Source: Isochrysis galbana (Eukaryota; Haptophyta; Isochrysidales; Isochrysidaceae). Taken from it: a stretch of DNA of 64,000 bases. The position numbers were made by a program, and so were the translations under genes. Shown in pieces: positions 1-11,800 of this stretch (position 1 is the stretch's first letter; the number at the start of each line of letters is the position of its first letter). Below the pieces are notes generated by a model. It ran no database searches, was not told the DNA's origin, and saw nothing but the letters and a program-made list of their open reading frames with translations. The stretch is taken from assembly GCA_018136815.1 (NCBI GenBank), contig CM030937.1:2655820-2719819 (forward strand), written 5' to 3'.

Positions 1-118
1 GGCGGCGCTCGCGCGCGTCCCGATGGTCATTTTGTCATGTGACCGCGCATTCCCTTGCGCGCGCTGCCGCGCTGCTCGCTAAAGCAAGCAGCAACTGCAG
101 CACTTACAAATGGAAGTG

Positions 119-163
119 CGTCAACACTGTGTCAACACTTGTTGTGCCCTGCGTCAACACTTG
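119..163. repeat. Short tandem-like GTCAACACT repeat
   Basis: GTCAACACT occurs three times within 45 bp, the second and third followed by TGG or TGT. No gene is visible around it; the rest of 1-586 shows nothing I can identify. Confidence 0.5.
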
Positions 164-586
164 GAAGAGGCCAGATGGGTTAACACCTTGCCCAAGCTAC
201 TGTAATGGGCCCTCGAGGGCGTGTCAACGTGAACCCATACGCCCTGCGGCTCGATCGAACGGCCCTCTGCCTATGAGTCTGTACGTAGTCATCGCGTGTT
301 CGACAATCCTCTGACTCCATGTTTCAGGTCTCATGTCACTTGCTTGGTAATAGCCTCCACTTCATTCAACCTCAACTAGGCAACCAGGTGCCAGGTGCCG
401 GGTGGCGCGACGCAGGAATGTTACAGGTTTGGATGCCGCCGACTTAGGCGAAGAATTGTTGCTGGCCTATGTCCTATGTCTTTGACGCTTGAGCACATTT
501 CAGCTTCGAAGGTAAGCTTGTACCTTTCTCGGGAATGGCAACGATTGGGAGAATCAGGGTTTCGCCTTTGGCGATGGGGGAGCGTC

Positions 587-770
587 AGAGTTTTATTGTT
601 CTTGTTGTGTTAGTATAACCTTAGTGCTAGTGCTGAGGGACCGTAGCACCGTAGCCGTAGCCCTTCGACGGCAACGGAGCCCCTACCCCGCGATGGGGGT
701 GTGCGCGGTTGGCGCATGGCTCGTCCGGTGTATGTGGCTAGGAATGCTAGCTAACAAGATGTCATACGAC
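587..770 (+). repeat. Dispersed repeat, copy 1 (second copy 45901-46056)
   Basis: The stretch with TGCTGAGGGACCGT, GCAACGGAGCCCCT and GCGATGGGGGTGTGCGCGGT is nearly the same as 45901-46056, in the same orientation. No coding capacity is evident. The class of element is unknown. Confidence 0.75.
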
Positions 771-1074
771 GCTATAAGCTCTAACGCTCATGGTAGTCAG
801 AAGTCAGCTTCTCATAGAATGAGTAGAGTCAGTTGGTACCAAAAATGGCTGGTGCCCATCCGATGAGAGTAGTCGAACCCTATACGAAGTAAAGAGAGGT
901 CGATGTGCGGGGCGGGTGGTCGCGTGTCCGCGCAGGTCCGAATCCCGCAGCACATCGCGTGCGGAGGGGAGGCGAGAGAGAGAGAGGGGGAGAGAGACGC
1001 GTGGCGAGAAGGAGGCCGAAGACGGGGGAAGGGGGGGGGGGGCGGGGGAGAAGCGCGGAGGGGCCCGCGCAGGC

Positions 1075-1087
1075 CTCCCCCCCCCCT

Positions 1088-1142
<55 letters not shown>

Positions 1143-1640
1143 GTCTGTCTTCGATGGCTCTCTCTCTGGATATGATGACGCTCCTCCGGAGAACGTCGGA
1201 AAGAAGGAACAGAAGGCTCAAGCGGAATCTTCTTCCATCGCGCCGCGTCGCCAGCGCGCGGGAGCTCCTCTCCTTCTCTCCCTGCATGCTCCCATTTCCC
1301 CCTTCAAGCCCCCCCCCACCCCACCCACCCACCCGCCTTCCTCTGATTCCTGTGGGGGGCGCCCCCCCCCCTCTCGGCCGACGCCCGCATCTCGCCCCTC
1401 TCGCTGCGCCCCCCCCCCCCCCCGCGCCGCCGGCCCTTCCCCCCCTCCCCCCCCCCCTCCCCCTCTCCCCCGAGGCCCCGTCCCGCGCGAGCTCGCCCCT
1501 CCCCCCCCTCCCTCCCTTCTCCCCCAGCCCTCGCGCCCCCCCCCCCCCCCCCCTTCTTTCTCTCCCCCCCCTCCCCCTCACCTCCCTTTCCCTCGTCTCT
1601 CTCCCCCTCTCCCCTCCACGTATGCATGCCGACCTCGCCC
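1075..1640 (+). repeat. Pyrimidine-rich tract with (CT)n microsatellite
   Basis: About 560 bp of C and T on the plus strand, with an uninterrupted CT dinucleotide run near 1091-1138 and several poly-C runs. Long open frames across it are composition artefacts. It lies upstream of the SAM synthetase gene, as similar tracts lie upstream of most genes here. Confidence 0.85.
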
Positions 1641-1965
1641 CGCCTCCCCCCCACCCACCCCAACCTTCCGACTCATCCCAGCCCCTCGGCGCTCGGGAGC
1701 AGAGGCTGCCCCGCCACTGCGCCGCGCTAGTCGACGCGCAGACACCACCTAGACCGCTAGGTCCCAACGCCCAAAGCCAAGCCGCTCTGCCCTCACCTCC
1801 AGCCCTCGCAAGCGCCGAGGAGGCGCACCGGGACAGATCACCACACAGCCATCTCCGCGGAGACAGTGTGGAAAGCCAAGCCCAGGGCACACTGGAAGTG
1901 TGATACGGTGCACATGGACCTCACCACGTTTCGCCTTTTGCTTCCGCAGTTCAAACCTACTAGCC

Positions 1966-3624
1966 ATGTCTGCCAAGCGTGTCAAGGTCGCCGCTGAGGA
2001 GCGCATCTTCATGTTCTCCTCCGAGTCCGTCAACGAGGGACATCCGGACAAGGTTGCCGACCAGGTGTCCGACGCCGTCCTCGACGCCTGCCTCGCTGCC
2101 GACCCCTACTCGAAGGTGAGTCTATCATGCCCTCCCAGTCTTGTCTCCTCATGCCCACTTCTGGCCATTCTGGATGATGCGGTGCTTTCATCCCGCATCA
2201 TTTCATCATGATCATTGACCGTGGGGCCGCTCATATTTACCCTCAAAGGTTGCGTGCGAGACCTGCACCAAGGACAACATGGTGATGGTTTTCGGTGAGA
2301 TCACCACGTCGGCTAAGCTCGACTATGACAAGATCGTCCGCAACGAGGTGGGCCCTTCTCCGCGGCATCATGCACCGGCCCAATTGGCGTGGCACACACG
2401 GCCACGCGTGCCGCATCTGGACTCATGCAAACCACCGGCCTGTGCTGTCAGGTTAAGAAGATTGGCTTCGACTCGTTCGTCGATGACCTCTCGTCTGTCG
2501 ACTCCAAGGGCCTTTCGTGCGACTCTTGCGAGGTGCTCGTCCGCATCAACAAGCAGTCGCCCGACATCGCTGGTGGCGTGCACGTCGGCAAGTCCGACCT
2601 CGACGTCGGTGCGGGTGACCAGGGCATCATGTTCGGCTACGCTTCTGACGAGACCGAGAGCGCAATGCCTCTGACCCATTTGATGGCCACCAAGCTCGGC
2701 AAGACGCTCACAGATGTCCGCAAGGACGGCACTTTGTGGTGGCTCCGTCCTGATGGCAAGACCCAGGTCACCATCAAGTACAAGCAGCACACTGATGGCT
2801 CGGTCGAGCCCCTCAGCATCCACACCATTGTCATCTCGACGCAGCACGCCGAACCCCTTAAGGCTAAGCGCACCGTCGAGCAACCGGGCACCGACTTCCG
2901 TGGCAAGTACACTGGCCCGGAGATGCTTGCCCCGTCCATGGAGGAGATGAACGAGCTGATCCACGAAAAGGTTATTGTCGCTACGCTCGACTCCATCAAG
3001 CTGAAGAACGGCAATACCGCTCTCTCCATCTACGATCGTAAGTCGTGCAACCTCCACATCAACCCGTCGGGCAAGTTCATCATTGGCGGCCCGCAGGGTG
3101 ACGCTGGCCTCACCGGCCGCAAGATCATCATTGACACCTACGGCGGCTGGGGCGCCCATGGTGGCGGCGCTTTCTCGGGCAAGGATCCGACCAAGGTCGA
3201 CCGCTCGGCCGCCTATGCTTGCCGCTGGATGGCCAAGTCCGTCGTGAAGGCTGGCCTTGCCAAGCGCGCGTGCGTGCAGCTCTCCTACGCCATCGGCGTC
3301 GCCAAGCCGCTTTCCCTCTTTGTTGAGACGTACGGTACTGAGCAGGGCGACCTCTCTGCGGCTGCCATCACTGACATCGTGAAGATGCACTTCGACTGCC
3401 GCCCAGGTGCCCTCGCTCGCGACTTGAAGCTGCGCCAGCCCAAGTACAACGTGACCGCTGCCTACTGCCATTTCGGCCGCGAGCCCTACACTGAGGGTGA
3501 CCTCACCTTCTTCTCGTGGGAGAACCCTATTGACCTTTCCAAGTACGCCTCAATGTCGGCCGTGGACGTGGAGAAGGCTGTTGCCGCCGAGAAGGACAAC
3601 ATCCTCACCAAGTGGGTCGATTGA
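1966..3624 (+). CDS. MAT: S-adenosylmethionine synthetase (methionine adenosyltransferase)
   Basis: Makes S-adenosylmethionine from methionine and ATP in the cytosol. Predicted exons are 1966-2115, 2249-2347 and 2452-3624, all joined in phase 0, giving 473 residues. Donors are GTGAGT and GTGGGC. Family motifs are all present: GHPDK near residue 25, [32 protein letters not shown] and [19 protein letters not shown]. The first ATG downstream of a CTTCCGCAG acceptor-like site was taken as start, so a 5'UTR intron is possible. Canonical enzymes have about 390-400 residues. The excess here is mainly an insertion of roughly 40 residues after [11 protein letters not shown] and an extended C-terminus. 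Divergent MAT paralogues are known in algae; whether this is one needs a tree. The function call itself is secure. Confidence 0.95.
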
Positions 3625-4040
3625 GTAGGCAATACGTACTCTCGACTGACTTCGGGAGTATTGGGCGAGGTGATGCAGAAACGACGCTACGCTTCACTCA
3701 CGGATCATCGGCTTGGGGGAGCTTGGGACCCTCCCGCTTTTGGGTAAACGGACATTGCTTAGCAGTTGGCGGGTCTCTTGTTCCCCAGAGTGTCTTTGTG
3801 CACCGATCCATATTTCGTATTGCGGACCGCACGACAGCCGCCGCAGAGACAGTGAGGGCGTTTTGTTGTGAGTGCGTTGTCTCGTATCGCATGATGAGTG
3901 ACAAGTGACAAGCTGTCTGTGAGATGTGTGAACTGATTGTTTTAAAAACACGGCGTGTCATAGTGATAGTGAAGTGGAAGTGAGAACACGCCGGTGCTGT
4001 CGCGCAATTAGCATCAAATAGTCATATTGCACCTAAGTTT
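3625..4040. other. Intergenic region after SAM synthetase
   Basis: Probably holds the 3'UTR of the SAM synthetase gene. No further gene, repeat or RNA is recognised. Confidence 0.5.
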
Positions 4041-4230
4041 ATAAAAAAACATCTGAAGATTCAGGCTACTACCGCTAGCTATAAAGACCACGCACTCACG
4101 GTGCCGACTCACGCCATCGCCTATACCCCAGAACACTCACTCCCTTTACACTACCCCCTTCATTCCTTTGTCTTTGGTATCGGGGGGGGGCCCGCGTGCA
4201 CTACGACGGGCCAAGCGCAAGGGGCGGGCT
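4041..4230 (-). repeat. Dispersed element terminus (A7-CATCTGAAGATTC family)
   Basis: Begins AAAAAAACATCTGAAGATTC and continues about 150 bp with similarity to 43600-43760 and, in reverse complement, to 44330-44486 and 59860-59988. The shared part includes a block reading CCTTTGTCTTTGGTATCGGGG here. On the minus strand it ends with CAGATG followed by a T run. How far it extends beyond 4230 is not clear. Confidence 0.6.
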
Positions 4231-4747
4231 GGGGCAGACCTGTTGCTGGGTGTTCCTGTGGCAGACAAACGTAAAACGCCTTCTGAACTATCTTATATTG
4301 TCCCCGGGGGGTCTCGGCCCCCGCCCTTCGGCCTTTCTTCGTCCGCTGCCGCACTTTCGCGGTGTTCGCTTGCCGCGCGGGGTGTCCTCCCGTTGATATA
4401 CCGTAAACAGGCGGTTCTCTTACCTATTCTCGAGCTGGATCGTGTCGTTTTTTTTGTCGTTCTTTTCCCGTCGTTCTCTTCGTTCTCCTACGGGCGTGTG
4501 CTGCATGTCGCGCGCCATGGCCACCTTCTGGGGGGCCCCTCGGGGCCCTTGGTTGCGATGGACGATGGGATGCGGCTCTTAATAAAAAAAAATTCCAACT
4601 GGGAAGATGCGCACCTGCACTGAGCCGCTGGCCGATGCCGCACGCCGACGCAGGTGAAGATGTCCCTGCAGGCCCTGCAGAGAGCCCGGGGGCGGGCGGG
4701 CGGGTCATCTGAGCGCCCCGGCTTGCATTCATGGTCATGTCTGGGGC

Positions 4748-4995
4748 CTAGGCTCCTTCAGAAGTCCTTCAGATGGCGAAGGGGTAGCGTTGCGCACTCC
4801 CGGGGTTGCTGGTTGCTGGAGTGCTGCAGCGACAAACGACAAACTGCGAGGATGCTGCTGAGGCCGTAGAGGTCGCCAGTCGAGCGCCCGAAGTCAGTGA
4901 TGTCGCAGATTTGGCAACCAGTGGTGAGTCAGGCGCTCTCCGGCTCGGCTCCTTCAGAAGGCGAAGGCTTAGCGTCACGCATTCCCAGTGTTCCC
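4748..4995 (+). repeat. Imperfect direct repeat pair
   Basis: GGCTCCTTCAGAAG followed by GGCGAAGG..TAGCG..CGCA.TCCC occurs at about 4751-4800 and again at 4948-4993. The intervening 150 bp has an open frame but no recognisable protein. Confidence 0.4.
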
Positions 4996-5189
4996 TTCGC
5001 GGGGCGCGAGTAGGACGGTGAGGTCGTTTGCCTTCATTTGGTACCCCTCGTTTCCAATTACGCGATGCGCCGCTCCCGGTACAAAAACAATCATATAGTA
5101 TTTGAGCAAAGGCACCCACCTCACAGTGCTCAACCATATCTATAAATGGAATAACGGCTGATGATGTAGTACTCAAGCGATTGCAATGG

Positions 5190-5194
5190 ATCAT
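5190..5194 (+). repeat. Target site duplication ATCAT, left copy
   Basis: ATCAT immediately precedes the 5' LTR and is repeated at 12708-12712 immediately after the 3' LTR. Five base pairs is the length expected for a Ty1/copia integrase. Confidence 0.9.
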
Positions 5195-5807
5195 TATCAC
5201 AGAGTGCCGTCATCTGCCAACACAACCCATTGGTCCTTACCGATAGAATCGTCTTTACCGATAACTTTGTCTGCCAGATTCCTTTTCATCAAGTCATCAG
5301 CCTCTTTCATCATGTGCACCACCTTCTGGACTCTTCTCTACATTATCATCTGCAGTTGATGCACATCGAGTTCTTAGGGTTCCCGAGTCATTTGCACATC
5401 GACTTCTAGACCTCGCCTTCATCTTGGGGATCTCAGCTCACTCTAGATCGACTTAGTGCACCTAAGGAATCTCACCTTCATCAACACTCACGACGCTTCA
5501 TCGGCTCATACTAAGGCAATACTCGCCGATTCCCTAAATCCTTGATTCCTTCTTTGTTCCCTCGCACGCCTTCCTGTTTGTCTCAGAGTATCATCCAAAG
5601 AACCGTGGTGGGGTATATGTAAGGGTTTGTGCGAATGTGCTTATTGTAGAATCACCGTGCCCCAGGGGTATCTTGGTGAGTTCCCCAGTGCCCCCAGGTG
5701 TCCCAGGTTCTGACCCTCACCCCTGTAGCACTGTCTCTCTCACTGTCTGTCATGACCTTACTGCTTTTTGTTGCCGCCCTGGCTGCTCCCTGGCAGCCAG
5801 TGCGATA
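5195..5807 (+). repeat. 5' LTR of copia element
   Basis: Runs from TATCACAGAGTGCCG to CCAGTGCGATA. It ends in the short inverted repeat TATC...GATA rather than the usual TG...CA. Comparing it line by line with 12095-12707 (offset exactly 6900) I found no difference. Confidence 0.95.
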
Positions 5808-8800
5808 TGGAGCTCCCACCCAGGTGTGTGCCACTGCCATGCCTCTGTCCATGCCTGCCTGCCTGTCCCTGCCAGACTCGCACTCGCTCGTCGCACTCGA
5901 CGAGCGTCGAACTGCAGCATGCGCACCTCACCGCAAGCGAGCGTCATCCCATTGCACCAAGGGGGAGACCTTGGGGGCAGTGGGATGGGCCCTCTTCCTC
6001 CCCTGCCCCTTCTGTCTGCCTCAGGGTGAGCCCTCTGCAAAAATCTGCGATGAACTCGTGTCGAAGAACGCCGTCACCGGCGTCTTTTCACCAAAACGCC
6101 CAAGCGCATCGCCTTATCGTCCCACTCTTCCTTTCTTACATCTCCACCCCAAGGCCCTTTGGCATGGAGGAGGTGTTTCCTCTCCCTCTATCCTTTCCCT
6201 TATGTCTCAGGTCTCTAGCTTTGGTGAAAATCTCTCCCCCATCATAAACATGCAAGAGGAATCTCGCGGTTTCCTAAACCTCTCTCCTACGCGCGTTTGC
6301 ACGCAATTCTCACTCTCACTTCAGCCACCACCCCTCACTCCCCCCCTTCTGGGATGGGGTGGACTTCTCTTCTCTGATAAATGGTTGCAGGCCCTCCTTG
6401 ACCAGCTGTCATTCTATGGAGCCCTCCATTCTGTCCCATCTGGACCTCTACACTCATCACGTGCCGCTCGTCGCGCCGTCACTCGCCGCCGCCGCCACTC
6501 ACGTGCTATCTACTCCTCCATCTCCTATGTTGGAGTTTTGGGACTTCTCTTCTCTGATACATGGTTGCAGGCCCTTCTTGACCAGCTGTCATTCTATGGA
6601 GCCCTCCATGCTGTCCCACCTGGACCTCTACACCCATCACGTGCTGCTCGTCGCGCCGCCACTCGACGCCGCCGCCACTCACGTGCTATCTTCCCCTCCA
6701 TCTCCTATGTTGGAGCCTTCATGGCGTCTCTCCATCGCCTCCTTGGTTGCTGCCATTTGGCTTTCTCGTTTCTGCGACACTCAACCACTTTTGCTGTCTG
6801 TGCCGCATTTGTTGCTGCCAAAGATCTGCGCACTCGGGGCAATACTTGGCTCGTCACGTTGCTCGCAACTTCTACGGTTGTACGCCATACAGCCCGTCGC
6901 ACCCTATCACTCTCCCTCTACAAAGTTTACAACCCACTAAGCTCTTGGGCTACCTCTCTTTTCTCGGTCTCCTTCTCTCTCTACCTCAGTGCCCGGAAAC
7001 TCTTTACCTGGGCAACCGAGCGCTTCGCTTACTATCAACGCTGCAGCACGGATGAGAGGGGAGAAGATGATGCTCCTCTAGTTCTCCCACTCAAGAAGAA
7101 GAAGTCCGGCTATGCGGCTTTTCTAGCCCGTGAACGCCATCGAAATCTCTTGGAGTCACAACGCATTCGTGCTCGCGCCGAGTCCGCCTGTCTTGTCAGG
7201 TCGTCTACTCCGTTATTTCGGTTCTCAGCGCCTCGGCCCTCCTTCATGGTGCTTCTCTTACTTTTGTCCCAGCTACCCACCTTCGTTTGTGCGCCGGCAA
7301 ATTCAGAGGCTTCTACTTTGCCCACCTTCTCTGGCGAGAGGTCTGAATACATGGAATGGGCCATCCTCTTCTCCGGCTACGTCGCGTGGAAGCTCACAGA
7401 TGCCATCTACCTCCTTGAGGATGATGTTACCCGCCCAGATGTGGAAGGGGAGAAGCAACGGTCCTATGACACTCTCAATGCCCGACTTTATGGCCTCCTT
7501 CTCCAGGCCCTCCCATCATCCTTGCGTGTGTCCGTCTTTCATGGCCATGCAAACGATGGTGTGGGCGCCTTGCGCTACCTGCGTGCCACCTTTGCCGCCA
7601 AGAAAGATGATGCTGCCGATTATGCTCACTACCTTGGCATGGCACAGACGCATGTGATTGATGCTAGGGCTGGCCTCGATCTTACCGACCTACGCCGCCA
7701 ATATGACAACATCAATATGGCCGTCGCGGGCATTAAGCGCACGGGCAAACCCCCTCCGGACGATGCCACCCTAATTGCTTTCTTTGATCATTCGCTCCCC
7801 TTGGCCTACTCACAACTCCGACAGTTCGTACGCGGCAGGCGGCTAACCTCTTTTGTGGACCATTATGAAGAATATGTCAGTCAAACTCGTGCGGAGCTCT
7901 CGGCTCAACGTCCTGCTGCACATGCTTTCGCCGTCACCGCACCTAAATCCTCGTCCAAAGGGAAAGGTCGGCCGTCAAGCGAGCGTCCTCCGCCGAAGGG
8001 TGAGCCCATTTGCCTTCGTTGTTTGGGCCCACACAATCGGCCATTTTGCAAACAGCCCACAGCCAAGTGCCGCGGGTGTGGAGCTGACCATCATGGAGAC
8101 ATATGCCCCCGCTTATCGACATCTACGACCTCCAGCACTCGCTCTAGGCTCACACGACGTGCACTCGAATTACTCGACCGTGATGCCTCTCGTGTTGCAA
8201 CTGCGCCTGCTTCAACCTCATCGTCCACCTACGCCCAGGCTGCTGCTGCCACTACCCCTACACCTACGGCAACAAATCCACCTGAAACACCACAGGCGCC
8301 ACACCAGCCACCTCCTACAAGTGGCACTCCTCTCATGGCCTATACCCAGGCCCATGCCGCGGCGTCTGCCATTGCATCGGATCAACATGATGCAAATGGT
8401 GCCATCCAAGCCTACACTGCTAGCATGCGAACCTTTGGCTATGCCCTTTGTGCCAAAGGTCCCTTGCCCCTTCTTGTGACCGAGGCTGAGGCTAAGACGC
8501 CGATTGAAGAAGAAGCCCTTGTTGACTCCATGGCTACGTTTTGGGTGGTTAGCCGTCTTGACTGCCTGTGGCGTATCACGGATGCCCACCCTCGCCTAGG
8601 TGTTGACACTGCTGCTGGTCCCGTTGTCGCCCAGGCGGTTGGGATTGCTTTGGTGTACCTTCTTGTCGGCGACACTTGGGAATGCTACGAAATTCCAAAT
8701 GTTCTTGTCTTGGCTGAGTGCAGTACTATACTGTATTCTACACGGGTTATGCGAGACCTTTTTGGTTTCCGCCATGACCTCGATGCCGGCTACATCCATG

Positions 8801-11800
8801 TTCCTGGCGCTCATCCCATACGTGTCCGCGATGACTCGGCCGCGTTTCGCATCCCAGTGCGATTCGTGGCACCCTCTGACACTCGTCCTCACTCCGTCCG
8901 CTGCCCACGTCGCCCCTCCGCTGCCTCTGCTTCGGCAGCTGCCGTTGTGGCGCATGGAGATCTTGCCTCACACGCTCTGCTATATCGACGTCTCGGTTTT
9001 CCTTACGCTGACCAATGGTCGCTTGTGCCCACCGCCACCGTTGGTCACAACTTGTCTTGCCACCGCCCCCCGACTGGCCTCCCCATGCCAGAAGCAGTTG
9101 TCCGTGGTCGCATGCGCGCCGCCCCTTTCTCCCGCCTCCCAACTTCCCTTGACGCCCAACCGCCTCCCGGAGCCATGGTCTACATGGACTTTGCCGGCCC
9201 ACTTTTGGAGAGCGTCCTCTTCAAGTACACATGCTACTGCGGTACTGTGGATGCTGGTAGCGGCTTCACCCGGGTATGGCCCGCGCGAGCCATGACCGCC
9301 GAGGTCGCCGCCTCAGCCCTTGGCCAATTCATTGCCGATGTCGCCGCTCATCTTAGCTCCCTTGACGGCACATACAAGCCCTCCATTGTGCGATCCGACA
9401 AGGGAAGCGCTTTCCTCTCCTATCACTTCCGAGACTTCCTCGCTCACCGTCGTATCCGCGTGAGCTACTCATCAGAATACACGCCGCAACAAAACTCACA
9501 TGTGGAACGTATGTGGGGCGTCACTTTTGGTACAGCTCGCGTCCTTCTTGCTGCTGCTGGTCTCCCTCCTTCCTTTCATCCCTTTGCCATGCAGACAGCG
9601 GTTTGGATCACCAACAGGCTTCCACGACCTTCTCGCCGGAACTTGTCGCCTTATCACCTCCTCACTGGGCACCCCCCTGACATCCGTTGTCTATATGCTT
9701 TTGGTTGCCTTTGTGCCGTCGTTGCCCCCGTGCCGCGACGCGTTGGCGATCGCCACTTCGCCGACAGAGGTTGGTATGGCCTCTACATGGGGCCTTCTGA
9801 GGAGAGCCCTGGCCATGTTGTCTACTTACTCGACTCCAAAAGTGTAATGGTTGCAGCCAAGATCCGCGTATGGGAGGACCAGTTCCCGGGCCTCAAGGAT
9901 GAGCCTAGACCCAGCTGGCTTGAGGATGACGATGATTCAGCTGCCTCTGCACCTGCCCCCTCTCCTGCACCCGTTCCAACTCCTGTACCTGCACCTGTTG
10001 CTGCACCATCTGCGATTCGTCGCTCCCCACGCCTCCTCGAGCTCGAACAACAACATCATGGTATGAATACCACTTCTGCTATTACACCTGCGTTGCACAA
10101 TGCCTCTATGGCTCAGGCTGCAGCAGTCTTTGCTCTTGGTGCTGCAGCAATGGGGTTCGATTCTCGTACTGATCCTTTATGTTTTGCTTTTACTTCCGAC
10201 CTGCTCACTACCGACGACAGCTGTCCACCTTTTGCTCACGCCGGTAGCGACCATTCACTCTTCGCTCAAGCCGTCACCGTCGTTGCCGACATGGGGGATG
10301 TGACGGTCCCCGAGACGTACCGTCAAGCGCTTCAGTCCACCCATGCCGACTATTGGCGCGTAGCTATCAACAAGGAGCTCGGCGGCCTCATGGCACTTCG
10401 CACTTGGGAGTGCGTTCCCGAGGACGCCATGCCCGAGGGCGCCAACCTTATGCATTGCCATTTTGTCTTCGCCGTCAAACGCAAAGCCGACGGCTCCATC
10501 GAGAAATTCAAGGCCCGTCTCGTTGCCGACGGCAATACTCAACGATACGGAGTCGATTTCGACCGCATCTTCTCTACCGTGGTCAAAACGGTTACCATCC
10601 GTCTCGTGCTTGCCATCGCTACCGCTCATGATTACAACTTGTCCTCCATCGACGTCCGCCAAGCTTACCTGCAAGCCACTCTTCCACAACCCCTCTTCAT
10701 GCGCATGCCACCTGGCCTCCCGCCTCGTGACTGTCGCGGGGTTCGTCTCGTATGCAAATTATTGCGCTCAATCTATGGCCTCCGTCAAGCTGGGCGCGAA
10801 TGGGCCGAGCTTCTCACCTCCTTCCTCTTGAAGTGGGGCTTCACGCGCTCCACTATCGATGTCTGTCTCTACATCTTCACCAGCGGCTCGTCTTTGCTTT
10901 GGGTGCTGGTGTACGTGGACGACGCCCTCATCGTCGATAATGACTCCGGCCTCCGCGCTCGTTTCGTCCACGATCTCGGCGATAGGTTTCCCATTGAAGA
11001 CAAGGGCGAACTCTCGTGGATCCTCAATGTTGCCGTGGCTCGTGACCGTCCGCGTCGGATCCTCACCTTATCTCAGAGTCTTTACGTCTCAGATCTCCTT
11101 CAACGGCATGATGCTTTCCTATCTAGCACTACGACACGCACCTTCAAATCCCCTCTCGGCGCCCTCCACCTCGATCCGTCTGATTCACCCACGCCTGGCT
11201 CTCCTGCTTTTGAATCTATGGCCTCCAAGCGCGACACCTATATGGCCATCGTCGGGGGCCTCCTCTGGCTTGCTAACATGTCTAGGCCAGATCTCGCATA
11301 TGCAGCCTCGCAGCTCTCGCGCTTCATGACCAACCCTGGTCCTACGCACTTCGCCGCTGCCGTCCGCGTCCTCTGCTACGTGCGTGACTCCTCCACCTGC
11401 GCTCTGCTCTTTCGCCCAGACCCCTCGCTACCCTTTCTAGTCCATGTCGACTCGAATTGGGAATCTCGCTTCTCTTGTACGGGCGCCATCTTTTTTCTGT
11501 ACGGCTGTCCTGTCCACTGGTTCTCCAAGACCCAACGATCCGTCTCGTTGTCGAGCGCCGAGGCCGAGTACTTCGGTGCCATGCTTGCTGCCCGCGACAT
11601 CCTCTTCGTCCGGGATTTGCTTGTCGACCTATCTCTCCCGCCGGATGGCCCTACCCTTCTGTGCTCCGACTCCAAGTCTGCCATCAACATGTCCCTCGAC
11701 CCCGTTGCCTTCAAAAAGACCAAGCACATAATGCGCGCCGCAGCTTTCCTCCGCGACCTCGTTGCAAAACACGCCCTCGCTATGCGACATGTCCCCGGTA

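Noticed and set aside
895-960. tRNA-like TCCGAATCCC segment
   Set aside because: No matching stems or anticodon arm could be folded by eye.
880-1903. Long open frames on both strands
   Set aside because: They run through C/T-rich low-complexity DNA and read as Pro/Ser or Gly/Arg strings with no domain.
2368-3471. 367-codon frame antisense to SAM synthetase
   Set aside because: Shadow of strong codon bias; the sense strand has every family motif.
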